Assembly: GCF_001292625.1 (NCBI RefSeq)
Contig: NZ_LAJH01000009.1
Span: 372,001 to 436,000 of the forward strand
From: Shimia sp. SK013
GTDB taxonomy: Bacteria; Pseudomonadota; Alphaproteobacteria; Rhodobacterales; Rhodobacteraceae
Reading direction: 5' to 3'
Length of the DNA: 64,000 nt
Shown here: positions 33,566-41,837 of the stretch, piece after piece
How positions within the stretch are numbered: position 1 is the stretch's first letter
Layout of the letters: the number at the start of each line of letters is the position of its first letter
Made by a program: the position numbers and the translations under genes
Notes under the pieces: model-generated
What the model was told of the DNA's origin: nothing
The model's input: the letters and a program-made list of their open reading frames with translations, nothing else
Database searches by the model: none

Positions 33566-34651
33566 TCAAAACAACGCCAATTGATCGCCCTGCGCCAGAG
33601 GCGCCTCAAACAGGTCTGTGCGCAGATCGGGCAGCACCTTTGCCAGCCCAAACCGTTTGCGCGCCACCTCAAAGCGTTGCGCAATGATCTCCGCGTAAAA
33701 GCCTTCACCGCGCATGCGCTTGCCCCATTGCGCGTCATAATCCTGCCCGCCGTGCATCTCTTGCACCCGCGCCATCACCCGTGATGCGCGGTCCGGATAA
33801 TGCTCTTCCAGCCATTCCCGAAACAGCGGCGACACCTCACGCGGAAGCCGCAACATGATCCAACTCGCTGCCGTGGCTCCGGCCTCGCGAGAGGCCTCCA
33901 AAATGCCCTCCAATTCGTGATCCGTCAGCGCGGGCACAACCGGCGCAATCATGACCCGTACCGGTATCCCCGCAGCCGCAAGGCGCCGCATCGTCTCCAA
34001 CCGTCGCGCCGGGCGCGGAACGCGCGGTTCCATCTTGCGTGACGTCTCATTGTCCAGCGTGGTAATTGACAGCCCGACATGCACCAACCCGTCGCGCGCC
34101 ATCTCGCTCAGGATATCAATGTCACGCTCAATCAACGTGCCTTTGGTGACAATTGCCACCGGATGGCGAAAATCGCGCAGCACCTTTAGCACCCGCCGCA
34201 TCACACGATACTGTCGCTCAATCGGCTGATACGGGTCCGTGTTGGTCCCGATGGCCATAGGCGCAACACTATAAGCTTTGCGCCGCAGCTCCTGATCCAG
34301 AACTTCCGCCGCCTTGGGTCGTGCCACCAAACGGGTTTCAAAATCCAACCCTGGTGAATATCCCAGATAGGCATGCGTTGGCCGCGCAAAACAGTAAATA
34401 CAGCCATGCTCACAGCCGCGGTACGGGTTGATCGAGCGATCAAAATTCAGATCCGGCGAGGTGTTGCGGCTGATCACGCTTCTTGGCCGTTCTTCTTCGA
34501 CAAAGGTGCGAAAAGCGTTGCGTGCCTCCTCAATCTCCCACCCGTCCTGAATCTCTTCGCGTACAGGCTCAAACCGGCCGGACGCATTGCTGACCGCACC
34601 ACGCCCGCGGCGACGCTCGGCCTCAACTTTCAAAGACAAATCACCAGACAT
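33566..34651 (-). CDS. PA0069-family radical SAM protein
   Basis: A 361-residue radical SAM enzyme with the cluster motif GCEHGCIYCFARPTHAY (CxxxCxxC) near residues 79-90. SPGLDFETRLVARP and IAIVTKG-like segments (VAIVTKGTLIERD) place it in the SPL-like PA0069 family, related to spore photoproduct lyase but with no known reaction. Residues 1-60 are a basic, charged N-terminal extension with ISRNTSPDLNFDRSINPYRG leading into the motif, typical of the family. Role unknown; DNA or RNA repair has been suggested by similarity only. Confidence 0.88.
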   Translation of the reverse strand: MSGDLSLKVEAERRRGRGAVSNASGRFEPVREEIQDGWEIEEARNAFRTFVEEERPRSVISRNTSPDLNFDRSINPYRGCEHGCIYCFARPTHAYLGYSPGLDFETRLVARPKAAEVLDQELRRKAYSVAPMAIGTNTDPYQPIERQYRVMRRVLKVLRDFRHPVAIVTKGTLIERDIDILSEMARDGLVHVGLSITTLDNETSRKMEPRVPRPARRLETMRRLAAAGIPVRVMIAPVVPALTDHELEGILEASREAGATAASWIMLRLPREVSPLFREWLEEHYPDRASRVMARVQEMHGGQDYDAQWGKRMRGEGFYAEIIAQRFEVARKRFGLAKVLPDLRTDLFEAPLAQGDQLALF

Positions 34652-34867
34652 GCCTCACAAATAGAACAAATAGGGAACACATGCAACGACCCCATGATAA
34701 CCATGAAAATTTTTCAGCGCTTTGGGGGATTTCTAAACTACAGGTCGCACCCGACACGGGCTATGTCGCTAATCAGACAGTGCAGCCGCGACAAATTGTC
34801 GAAAGCTGGACACATAATGACCACCAATTCCGCGCGATAGACGCCGGCGATTTTCAGGGATTCCGCC
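34652..34867 (+). promoter_or_regulatory. Promoter region of the corrinoid-protein gene
   Basis: A 216-base gap between divergent genes. The notable element is CGACAA-A-TTGTCG (34789-34801), described separately. I could not assign -35/-10 boxes confidently. AGGGATTCCGCC precedes the corrinoid ATG. Confidence 0.4.
34789..34801. promoter_or_regulatory. CGACAAATTGTCG inverted repeat, copy B
   Basis: Two perfect 6-base half-sites (CGACAA/TTGTCG) around a central A, 67 bases upstream of the corrinoid-protein ATG. The flanks CAGCCG and GAAA are shared with copy A at 31504-31525, so this is likely a transcription-factor operator; the factor is unknown. Confidence 0.5.
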
Positions 34868-35569
34868 ATGTCCGAAGAAGAAGACGACATCATCCTGTCC
34901 GAACTTGATGACGAAGAACTCGTTCAACAGATGTTTGACGACCTCTATGATGGTCTCAGAGAAGAGATCATGGAAGCCGTCAATATCCTGCTGGGACGCG
35001 GCTGGGCGCCCTACCGTGTGCTGACAGAGGCATTGGTGGGTGGCATGACCATCGTGGGCAATGATTTCCGCGACGGCATCCTGTTTGTGCCAGAGGTTCT
35101 TTTGGCCGCCAACGCAATGAAGGGCGGCATGTCCATCCTGAAACCGCTGCTGGCAGAAACCGGCGCGCCGCGTATGGGCTCCATGGTGATTGGCACTGTC
35201 AAAGGCGACATCCACGACATCGGCAAAAACCTCGTCGCTATGATGATGGAAGGCGCCGGTTTTGAAGTGGTCGATCTGGGCATCAACAATCCGGTCGAAA
35301 GCTATCTTGAAGCGCTAGAAGAGCACAAACCCGACATCCTCGGCATGTCTGCTCTGCTGACCACAACCATGCCTTACATGAAGGTTGTAATCGACACGCT
35401 GATCGAAAAAGGCTTGCGCGATGACTATATCGTGCTTGTCGGAGGCGCGCCCCTGAACGAAGAGTTCGGCAAAGCCATCGGCGCTGACGCGTATTGCCGT
35501 GATGCGGCCGTGGCGGTGGAAACCGCCAAAGACTATGTCGCACGCAAACACAATCAAATGAGCGCATAA
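34868..35569 (+). CDS. Corrinoid (cobalamin-binding) protein, B12 module of a split methionine synthase
   Basis: A 233-residue methyl carrier. A helical cap domain (about residues 15-90, with WAPYRVLTEALVGGM and ILFVPEVLLAANAM) precedes a Rossmann B12 domain carrying the lower-ligand motif DxHxxG (KGDIHDIGKNLVAMM), GMSALLTTTMPYM and VLVGGAPL. This is the layout of MetH residues ~650-900 or of methanogen corrinoid proteins. It should shuttle methyl groups from the pterin-binding protein to the homocysteine methyltransferase. Reductive reactivation must come from elsewhere, since no MetH activation domain or RamA-like protein is in the window. The DUF1638 gene follows 86 bases downstream, past a terminator. 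Confidence 0.92.
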   Translation: MSEEEDDIILSELDDEELVQQMFDDLYDGLREEIMEAVNILLGRGWAPYRVLTEALVGGMTIVGNDFRDGILFVPEVLLAANAMKGGMSILKPLLAETGAPRMGSMVIGTVKGDIHDIGKNLVAMMMEGAGFEVVDLGINNPVESYLEALEEHKPDILGMSALLTTTMPYMKVVIDTLIEKGLRDDYIVLVGGAPLNEEFGKAIGADAYCRDAAVAVETAKDYVARKHNQMSA

Positions 35570-35612
35570 CGCGCTCTTTGGCCAGAACCACTCCCCCCGG
35601 ATTTCCGGGTCT

Positions 35613-35643
35613 GGCCTGCCCCAAGGGGTGGGCCATTTTTCTT
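35613..35643 (+). terminator. Terminator after the corrinoid-protein gene
   Basis: Stem GGCCTGCC/GGTGGGCC with a short loop (35613-35634, two wobble pairs), followed by ATTTTTCTTT. It lies between the corrinoid and DUF1638 genes, so read-through or a separate promoter is needed for the latter. Confidence 0.75.
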
Positions 35644-35655
35644 TAAGGTGGCGCT

Positions 35656-36294
35656 ATGGATCTGCCAAACGACACAACACTAACGGAAACGGGCATGACG
35701 CCTGACCATCCCTCAGGCCGCGCGCTTTTGCTTGCATGCGGCGCTCTGGCCCGTGAAATCCTCGACCTGATCAAGCTCAACAACTGGTCCCACATGGACC
35801 TGACCTGTTTGCCTGCGATTTTTCACATCCATCCCGAAAAAATCACTCCCGCTGTGCGCGAAGCTGTCGCCAAACACCGCGACGCTTATGATCAGATATT
35901 TGTTGTCTATGCAGACTGCGGCACTGGCGGCCTGCTTCAACAGGCTTGCGATGACCTTGGCGTCGAAATGATTGCCGGACCACATTGCTACAGCTTCTTT
36001 GAAGGCAACGACCGCTTCGCAGAAATTTCCGAAGACGAGTTCACCGCCTTTTATTTGACCGACTTCCTCGTCCGCCAGTTTGATGCGTTTATTATCAAAC
36101 CTATGGGGTTGGACCGGCATCCCGAGTTGCGAGACATGTACTTCGGAAACTACGAGAAACTGGTCTATCAGGCGCAAACCGACGACGCGGCCCTGACTGA
36201 AAAAGCAAAAGCCTGCGCCGATCGTCTCGGGCTGGCTTTTGAACGTCGTTTTACAGGGTACGGTGATCTCGGCACGGCTCTCGCCGCGCTTTAA
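35656..36294 (+). CDS. DUF1638 domain-containing protein
   Basis: A 212-residue protein of the DUF1638 family (PF07796), of unknown biochemical function; members occur beside corrinoid-dependent methyltransferase genes in methanogens and alphaproteobacteria. LLACGALAREILDLIK opens the domain, then MDLTCLPAIFHIHPEKITPAV, VVYADCGTGGLLQQACDDL and AGPHCYSFFEG. The conserved Cys in ACGALA, ADCGTGG and PHCYSF could form a metal site. The ATG at 35656 has AAGGTGG close upstream; 35695 is an alternative. Its position just after the corrinoid gene suggests a role in methyl transfer or corrinoid handling, which is inference. Confidence 0.82.
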   Translation: MDLPNDTTLTETGMTPDHPSGRALLLACGALAREILDLIKLNNWSHMDLTCLPAIFHIHPEKITPAVREAVAKHRDAYDQIFVVYADCGTGGLLQQACDDLGVEMIAGPHCYSFFEGNDRFAEISEDEFTAFYLTDFLVRQFDAFIIKPMGLDRHPELRDMYFGNYEKLVYQAQTDDAALTEKAKACADRLGLAFERRFTGYGDLGTALAAL

Positions 36295-36297
36295 TGT

Positions 36298-37344
36298 TTA
36301 TGTGGCACCGGATCTCGCTTTGGCCATACGCCGCGCTTCCTTGAAGCTCACAAGTTTTCGGCTGCCTGCATCCCACAAGTCGAGCTTGGCGCATTTCAGA
36401 CTTTCCAAGAGCGTCATCCGCCCCATGTCCTTTAGCTCCGTATGATCCCGCAAAACTTCGGGAAGCCGATAAAACGGGATGCGCGCATACAGGTGGTGCA
36501 CATGGTGGATGCCGATGTTGGCAGAGAACCAGCGCAGGATCGGCGGCAGGTCATAGTGCGAGCTGCCGTGCAAAGCGGCCTCGTGCAACTGCCAATCCTC
36601 AGAGTCGTCCCACTGGGTCTCCTCAAACTGGTGCTGAATGTAAAACAGCCACATGCCAATCGACGCCGCGATCAGGATGGTAGGCAAGAACACCAGGAAC
36701 AACGCCTGCCACCCACCAAAAAACGCAATCGCAGTCATCAGAACCGCAATGCCCACATTGGTGCCCATCGCCGACACCCAGAACTTGCTGCCCTGTTTCA
36801 TAAAGCCAACCGGCAGCCGGTTTTGCAAAATAAAGATATAAGTCGGGCCCAGACCAAACAGCACAACAGGGTGGCGGTAAAGGCGATACAACCAACGGCC
36901 AAATGGTGTGCGCTGGTGATATTCTTCCGTGGTCAGGGTCATGATGTCACCGATGCCGCGATGACTAAGGTCACCGGCATGGCTGTGGTGGATGGAATGT
37001 GAATGCCGCCACACGTCATAGGGTGTCAGCGTCACAATCCCCAAGCCGCGCCCGATCCAGTCGCTTACGTCACGGTTGGCGAAAAACGAACCGTGGCCGC
37101 AATCGTGTTGAATGCAAAACAGACGCAACAGGAACAGACCATTGAGAACCGAAATCAGAAATGCGCCGAGATAGCTGTAATGTGCGACCCAACAGGCCAA
37201 TACCCACAGTGCTACAAACGGTCCAAGACTGACACCAAGCTCAAACCCGCTGCGCAAAGAATTCGGTTCGCGATACTTGGCGAGTGTGCGAACCCAATTG
37301 CGCGCACTTTCCGTTTGTTCAACCTGTACCGAATCTTTCATGGC
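36298..37344 (-). CDS. Membrane fatty acid desaturase
   Basis: A 348-residue integral-membrane di-iron desaturase/hydroxylase of the FA_desaturase family (PF00487). The three histidine boxes are HDCGHGSFF, HSIHHSHAG and HHVHHLYARIP, separated by paired hydrophobic segments, as expected. Residues such as EETQWDDSEDWQLHEAAL between boxes 2 and 3 match acyl-lipid desaturases related to delta-12 enzymes. It likely introduces a double bond into membrane acyl chains; the position is unknown. I prefer ATG 37344 (MKDSVQVEQ) over the TTG at 37398. Its 3' end nearly abuts the convergent DUF1638 gene. Confidence 0.85.
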   Translation of the reverse strand, partial: AMKDSVQVEQTESARNWVRTLAKYREPNSLRSGFELGVSLGPFVALWVLACWVAHYSYLGAFLISVLNGLFLLRLFCIQHDCGHGSFFANRDVSDWIGRGLGIVTLTPYDVWRHSHSIHHSHAGDLSHRGIGDIMTLTTEEYHQRTPFGRWLYRLYRHPVVLFGLGPTYIFILQNRLPVGFMKQGSKFWVSAMGTNVGIAVLMTAIAFFGGWQALFLVFLPTILIAASIGMWLFYIQHQFEETQWDDSEDWQLHEAALHGSSHYDLPPILRWFSANIGIHHVHHLYARIPFYRLPEVLRDHTELKDMGRMTLLESLKCAKLDLWDAGSRKLVSFKEARRMAKARSGAT

Positions 37345-37489
37345 CTGCCATTTCTGCTGCTTCTCTATCCGCGTTAAAGGTTCACACGAATGTATCAAGT
37401 CTTGATTACCAATTAGCAGGGGATTTTATCGCAGGGCAAGCAGTAGTGTCACATGCTCTGTGCGACACAATCGCTTGCGTTCACCGCGC

Positions 37490-38122
37490 TTAGACCAACG
37501 AGGTCACCCACAGAATAGTGGCATCGTCGTCACTCAGTGACACCACATTGTGCCCCATGGTCCCGTCATAATAGGCACTGTCCCCGCGCCGCATCTCCAC
37601 CGGTTCATAAAACTCGGTGTAAAGCGTTATCACGCCGGTCAGCACGAAAAGGAACTCTTCACCGTCATGGCGCACCCAGCCGTCAAATTCGTCCATCGAC
37701 CGCGCGCGCACCCGCGCCCGATACGGCAACATCGCCTTTTTGCGCAGCCCTTCGGCCAGTAATTCATGCTCATAAGTGGTGGTCACCTGATGCGTGCCTT
37801 CGCCGGATTTGACCACAGACATGCGCCCGTTGACCTGCTCCTTTTGCGGAGACGTGAACAGCTGCGGCACCGAAATCTCCAGCCCGACCGCCAGCTTTTT
37901 CACCGCATCATAGGTCGGTGACATCTGCCCGTTTTCGATCTTGGAAAGCGTCGAGCGCGCCAATCCCGCTTGATTGGCTGCCTGTTCCAGCGTCCAGTTG
38001 CGCGCTTTGCGCAACTCACGCACCCGCACACCAAGATCAAGCGGCTCCACATGATCATGGCCACCACTCTCGCGGGCGATACGGATCAACGATTTTGGGT
38101 CTTTTCCTGTCATACCGCGCAT
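37490..38122 (-). CDS. XRE-family regulator with C-terminal cupin domain
   Basis: A 210-residue transcription factor. An HTH_XRE domain at about residues 31-88 (VRELRKARNWTLEQAANQAG, RSTLSKIENGQMSPTYDAVKK) is joined to a cupin_2 ligand domain at about 130-208 (WVRHDGEEFLFVLTGVITLY, RRGDSAYYDGTMGHNVVS). This PuuR-like architecture typically represses genes for an amine or small carboxylate, sensed by the cupin. It diverges from the acyl-CoA ligase/DsbA-like operon with 71 bases between, so that operon is its probable target. The start may be 38122 or ATG 38113. Confidence 0.88.
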   Translation of the reverse strand: MRGMTGKDPKSLIRIARESGGHDHVEPLDLGVRVRELRKARNWTLEQAANQAGLARSTLSKIENGQMSPTYDAVKKLAVGLEISVPQLFTSPQKEQVNGRMSVVKSGEGTHQVTTTYEHELLAEGLRKKAMLPYRARVRARSMDEFDGWVRHDGEEFLFVLTGVITLYTEFYEPVEMRRGDSAYYDGTMGHNVVSLSDDDATILWVTSLV

Positions 38123-38193
38123 TTAGCGCAACCATACCGCAGGGCGCAACCGTTCCCCTTGCAACCCTGTGCCCGCGCGCTTACGCAAGGCAC

Positions 38194-39714
38194 ATGCAAT
38201 CCATCTTTGACAACGGCCCGTTTCGCCCTTGCCCCGCACCTTTCAACATGGCGGCGCATGTGCTGGCACATGCCGATGACCTGCCCGACAAAATTGCGCT
38301 GACGGTGCTGGGTGACACCTCCGAGACATGGACATATGCCGCGCTCAAGTCTGCCGTGCTTGGCACCGCAACCGGCCTCTTGAACCACGGCCTCACCCCC
38401 GGCGATCACATCCTAATGCGTCTTGGCAATACTGTGGAATTCCCAATTGCCTACCTCGCCTGTATCGCCGCTGGCCTGATCCCCGTGCCCACGTCGTCGC
38501 AGCTTACCGAAGCGGACGTTGCCAAGATGGTCTCGGACCTCGCGCCCAAAGCGATCCTTCACGACCCCGATGTGCCCTGCCCCAAAAATCCGGGCTGCAA
38601 AATCCTCGCCACTGACACTCTGCATGCCATGCGTGACCTGCCGCCTGCGGACTATGCGATGGGTGATCCGAACCGGCTAGCCTACATCATCTACACGTCA
38701 GGAACCTCCGGCAAACCCCGCGCTGTGATGCACGCCCATCGCGCCATCTGGGCGCGTCAAATGATGTTTGATGGCTGGTACGGTCTTCATCAATCAGATC
38801 GCTTGCTGCATGCCGGCGCGTTTAACTGGACCTACACGCTGGGCACCGGCTTGATGGATCCATGGTCAATCGGCGCCACTGCGCTGATCCCTGCCGAGGG
38901 CACAGCCGTAACCGCCCTGCCCGCCTTATTGGCCAAACACAAAGCCACGATCTTTGCCGCGGCTCCGGGCGTATTTCGCAAGCTGCTGTCCGATACCCCC
39001 GATATCCACCTGCCCGACTTGCGCCACGGTCTGACCGCCGGCGAAAAACTTTCCGAAACCATCCGCGAAGACTGGGCCACTGCGACAGACACCGCTCTGT
39101 ATGAGGCTTACGGAATGTCAGAGTGCTCCACCTTTATCTCTTCCAGCCCCGCCGCGCCGGCGCACGCAGGCACCCTTGGCCGCCCGCAAAACGGCCGCCG
39201 CATCGCACTGTTGGACGAAAACGGGGATGCCATAGCTTTGGGAGAAGAAGGCACCATCGCCGTACACCACACCGATCCGGGTCTGATGCTTGGCTATTTC
39301 GGCGCCCCGCAAGACACCGCTGACAAATATGCAGGCGACTGGTTTCTGACCGGCGACCGCGGCACGATGGATAGAGACAACTACATCACCTATTCGGGCC
39401 GCGCCGACGACATGATGAACGCCGGCGGCTTTCGCGTCTCGCCAATCGAAGTTGAATCCGCCCTGTCCCGCTTTTCCGGCATCACCGGCGTCGCCGCCAC
39501 CGACGTAGAGATAAAAACCGACGTGCGCGTCATTGCCGCGTTTTACACGTCCGATCACGATCTGGACGAAACCGCGCTCAAAGCCTTTGCCCAAGAGACG
39601 CTTGCGCGCTACAAGCAACCGCGACTTTTCAAACGGCTGGACACCCTGCCGACAAACCCCAATGGCAAACTCAGCCGACGCGCCCTGCGCGACCAATTCA
39701 AGGCCCAATCATGA
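38194..39714 (+). CDS. AMP-binding acyl-CoA synthetase
   Basis: A 506-residue ANL-family ligase. The P-loop motif is YTSGTSGKPRAV, the A5 motif YGMSE, A7 TGDRGTMD, the hinge SGRADDMMNAGGFR, and the catalytic Lys lies in NPNGKLSRR. GDHILMRLGNTVEFP and similar N-terminal blocks resemble benzoate-CoA ligase-like and short-chain enzymes. The open frame extends upstream to 37918, antisense to the regulator, so ATG 38194 (MQSIFDNGPF), with AAGG just upstream, is taken as the start. It overlaps the DsbA-like gene by four bases (ATGA) and is likely controlled by the divergent XRE-cupin regulator. Substrate unknown, probably an aromatic or short organic acid. Confidence 0.85.
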   Translation: MQSIFDNGPFRPCPAPFNMAAHVLAHADDLPDKIALTVLGDTSETWTYAALKSAVLGTATGLLNHGLTPGDHILMRLGNTVEFPIAYLACIAAGLIPVPTSSQLTEADVAKMVSDLAPKAILHDPDVPCPKNPGCKILATDTLHAMRDLPPADYAMGDPNRLAYIIYTSGTSGKPRAVMHAHRAIWARQMMFDGWYGLHQSDRLLHAGAFNWTYTLGTGLMDPWSIGATALIPAEGTAVTALPALLAKHKATIFAAAPGVFRKLLSDTPDIHLPDLRHGLTAGEKLSETIREDWATATDTALYEAYGMSECSTFISSSPAAPAHAGTLGRPQNGRRIALLDENGDAIALGEEGTIAVHHTDPGLMLGYFGAPQDTADKYAGDWFLTGDRGTMDRDNYITYSGRADDMMNAGGFRVSPIEVESALSRFSGITGVAATDVEIKTDVRVIAAFYTSDHDLDETALKAFAQETLARYKQPRLFKRLDTLPTNPNGKLSRRALRDQFKAQS

Positions 39715-40349
39715 TCAAACTCGACATCCTGTCCGACCCCATCTGCCCTTGGTGCCTTATTGGCAAAACCCGCTTGGAAAAAGCGATGGAAGCCGAAGAC
39801 GACCACCCGTTTACGATCGAATGGCATCCTTTCCAGCTCAATCCCGACATGCCCAAAGCAGGCATGGACCGGCGCGAGTATCTCGAAACCAAATTCGGCG
39901 GCAAAGAAAACGCCGTACGTGTGTATGACGAAATCGCCCGCCACGCCGAAGAAGAAGGTATTGATATCGATTTTGGTGCCATCCAGCGCACCCCAAATAC
40001 CGTGGACGCCCACCGTCTGATCCATTGGGCCGGTATCGAAAACAAACAAAACGACGTGGTGAACGCCTTGTTCAAAGCCTACTTCAAAGAGGGCCGCGAC
40101 ATTGGCAACGCCGAGGTTTTGGCCGATTTGGCAGACACCGCCGGAATGGACGCCGCTGTGGTTGCCAAACTTCTAAGCAGCGATGCCGACATCGAAAGCA
40201 TTCAGCAACGTGACGCGCATTCCCGCGAAATGGGTGTGAACTCTGTGCCGACCTTCATTGTCGCAAACCAACACGCTGTTCCGGGGGCGCAGTCGGTTGA
40301 ACTTTGGCGTCAGGTCATGAACGAACTTAAGGCGCAGCAAGATAGCTAA
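39711..40349 (+). CDS. DsbA family oxidoreductase (FrnE-like)
   Basis: A 212-residue thioredoxin-fold protein with an inserted helical domain. The active-site motif is SDPICPWCLIGK (CPWC) at about residues 11-14, and the cis-Pro block is VNSVPTFIV near the C-terminus, as in FrnE and 2-hydroxychromene-2-carboxylate isomerase-like proteins. There is no signal peptide, so it acts in the cytosol. Start overlaps the acyl-CoA synthetase stop (ATGA), suggesting the two are co-translated and perhaps metabolically linked. Confidence 0.9.
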   Translation: MIKLDILSDPICPWCLIGKTRLEKAMEAEDDHPFTIEWHPFQLNPDMPKAGMDRREYLETKFGGKENAVRVYDEIARHAEEEGIDIDFGAIQRTPNTVDAHRLIHWAGIENKQNDVVNALFKAYFKEGRDIGNAEVLADLADTAGMDAAVVAKLLSSDADIESIQQRDAHSREMGVNSVPTFIVANQHAVPGAQSVELWRQVMNELKAQQDS

Positions 40350-40536
40350 AACAGTCTGAACAGATGTTCACTTTCTGTCTTGTCGCTCTTTCGTCCCCGC
40401 GTTAAATAATAACAATCCCGCGGCCCATTTTGGACGCCGGATAACATATTCAAGTTGACCCCAGCCGTTGGCCTGCCAACAAGACGCGCGGCGTCTTCTT
40501 AGCAGCCTGCGCCCGGGTGTTGCGAAGGAAGCAGAC

Positions 40537-41748
40537 ATGACAAAAGACTCCCTGCCTATGTCGCAGGTCGAATTCATCGCGCTTTGTGCCATGATGTTTG
40601 CAACGATCGCCTTCTCGATTGACGCGATGCTGCCCGCCTTGCCCGAGATTGCCGAAGAACTCAGCCCGGGCAACCTCAACCGCGCAACGCTGATCATCAC
40701 CTCCTTTGTGATGGGCATGGGCATTGGCACGCTGTTCACCGGCCCGCTTTCGGATCGCTTTGGGCGCAAAGTTGTGCTGATCGGCGGCGCGGCAATTTAC
40801 TCGCTTTGTGCTTTCATCGGCTGGTACAGCGAAACACTGGAATGGGTGCTTGCTGCCCGTCTGATGCAAGGTCTCGGTGCCGCGGGTCCGCGCATTGTGA
40901 CGCTTGCCATTGTGCGCGATTTGTATTCCGGCCGCGAAATGGCGCGGATTATGTCGTTCGCGATGATGGTCTTTACCTTGGTTCCGGCGATTGCGCCGCT
41001 GCTCGGTCAGTTCATTATTGATGTTTCATCTTGGCGGGGCATTTTCGTCGCGTTTATCATCTTTTCTCTGATTTCCGTTTTATGGATTGGTTTCCGCCTG
41101 CCGGAACCGCTGGCTGTGGAAAACCGCCGCCCGTTCAGCATTGCCAAAATCATCTCAGGTATGCGCGACATGTGGAAGATCCCGGCGGTCCGCACCTCTA
41201 TGATGGTGCAATCTTTGGTATTTGGTGGCCTCTTTGCTTTGATCAGCTCGGTTCATCCGATCTACGACCAAACCTACGGACGCGCCGAAGAATTCCCTTA
41301 CTGGTTTGCTGGGATTGCCCTGCTCTCCGGGTCCGCCAGCCTGCTCAATGCCCGCCTCGTGATGCGGCTCGGCATGCGGTATCTGGTGACAGTGGCGCTT
41401 GGCTTGCAGGTGTTCATCGGCATCGCCATGATCGCCGCGACCATCATCCAGAACCTCGACCTGCAATTCTACGCTTTTGCGTTTTGGCAGCTTTGCGGAT
41501 TCTTCTTTGTCGGCATGACCATCGGCAATCTGAACGCTCTTGCCATGGAACCTCTTGGCCATATGGCCGGTACAGCCGCCTCGGTTATGGGCGCCGTGTC
41601 CACCATACTCGGGGCGTTTTTGGCAGCACCCATCGCCTTGATGTATGACGGCACCGCATTGCCTCTAGCGTTGTCCCTGACGGTTCTCTTGACCCTCAGC
41701 TTCGGGCTAATGTTGCACATGCGACGTCTGGAGCAAATCGCAGTGTGA
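40537..41748 (+). CDS. MFS multidrug exporter, Bcr/CflA type
   Basis: A 403-residue major facilitator with twelve hydrophobic segments. SIDAMLPALPEIAEEL in helix 1 and motif A GPLSDRFGRKVVL between helices 2 and 3 identify the drug:H+ antiporter-1 Bcr/CflA group, which exports chloramphenicol- or bicyclomycin-like compounds and also cysteine in E. coli. GGAAG precedes ATG 40537 (MTKDSLPM), preferred to the frame start at 40468. It converges on mfd. Substrate unknown. Confidence 0.88.
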   Translation: MTKDSLPMSQVEFIALCAMMFATIAFSIDAMLPALPEIAEELSPGNLNRATLIITSFVMGMGIGTLFTGPLSDRFGRKVVLIGGAAIYSLCAFIGWYSETLEWVLAARLMQGLGAAGPRIVTLAIVRDLYSGREMARIMSFAMMVFTLVPAIAPLLGQFIIDVSSWRGIFVAFIIFSLISVLWIGFRLPEPLAVENRRPFSIAKIISGMRDMWKIPAVRTSMMVQSLVFGGLFALISSVHPIYDQTYGRAEEFPYWFAGIALLSGSASLLNARLVMRLGMRYLVTVALGLQVFIGIAMIAATIIQNLDLQFYAFAFWQLCGFFFVGMTIGNLNALAMEPLGHMAGTAASVMGAVSTILGAFLAAPIALMYDGTALPLALSLTVLLTLSFGLMLHMRRLEQIAV

Positions 41749-41837
41749 CTGCCCCAACCGGTGCGCGATCCCTGCAGACCTTGCCCCGCTATTTTGCCTT
41801 GAAACGGCACTGACGCATTACATCCGCGATACCGACG

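Noticed and set aside
37918-38193. 92-codon N-terminal extension of the acyl-CoA synthetase
   Set aside because: Antisense to the regulator's HTH domain; no homologous N-terminal region is expected.
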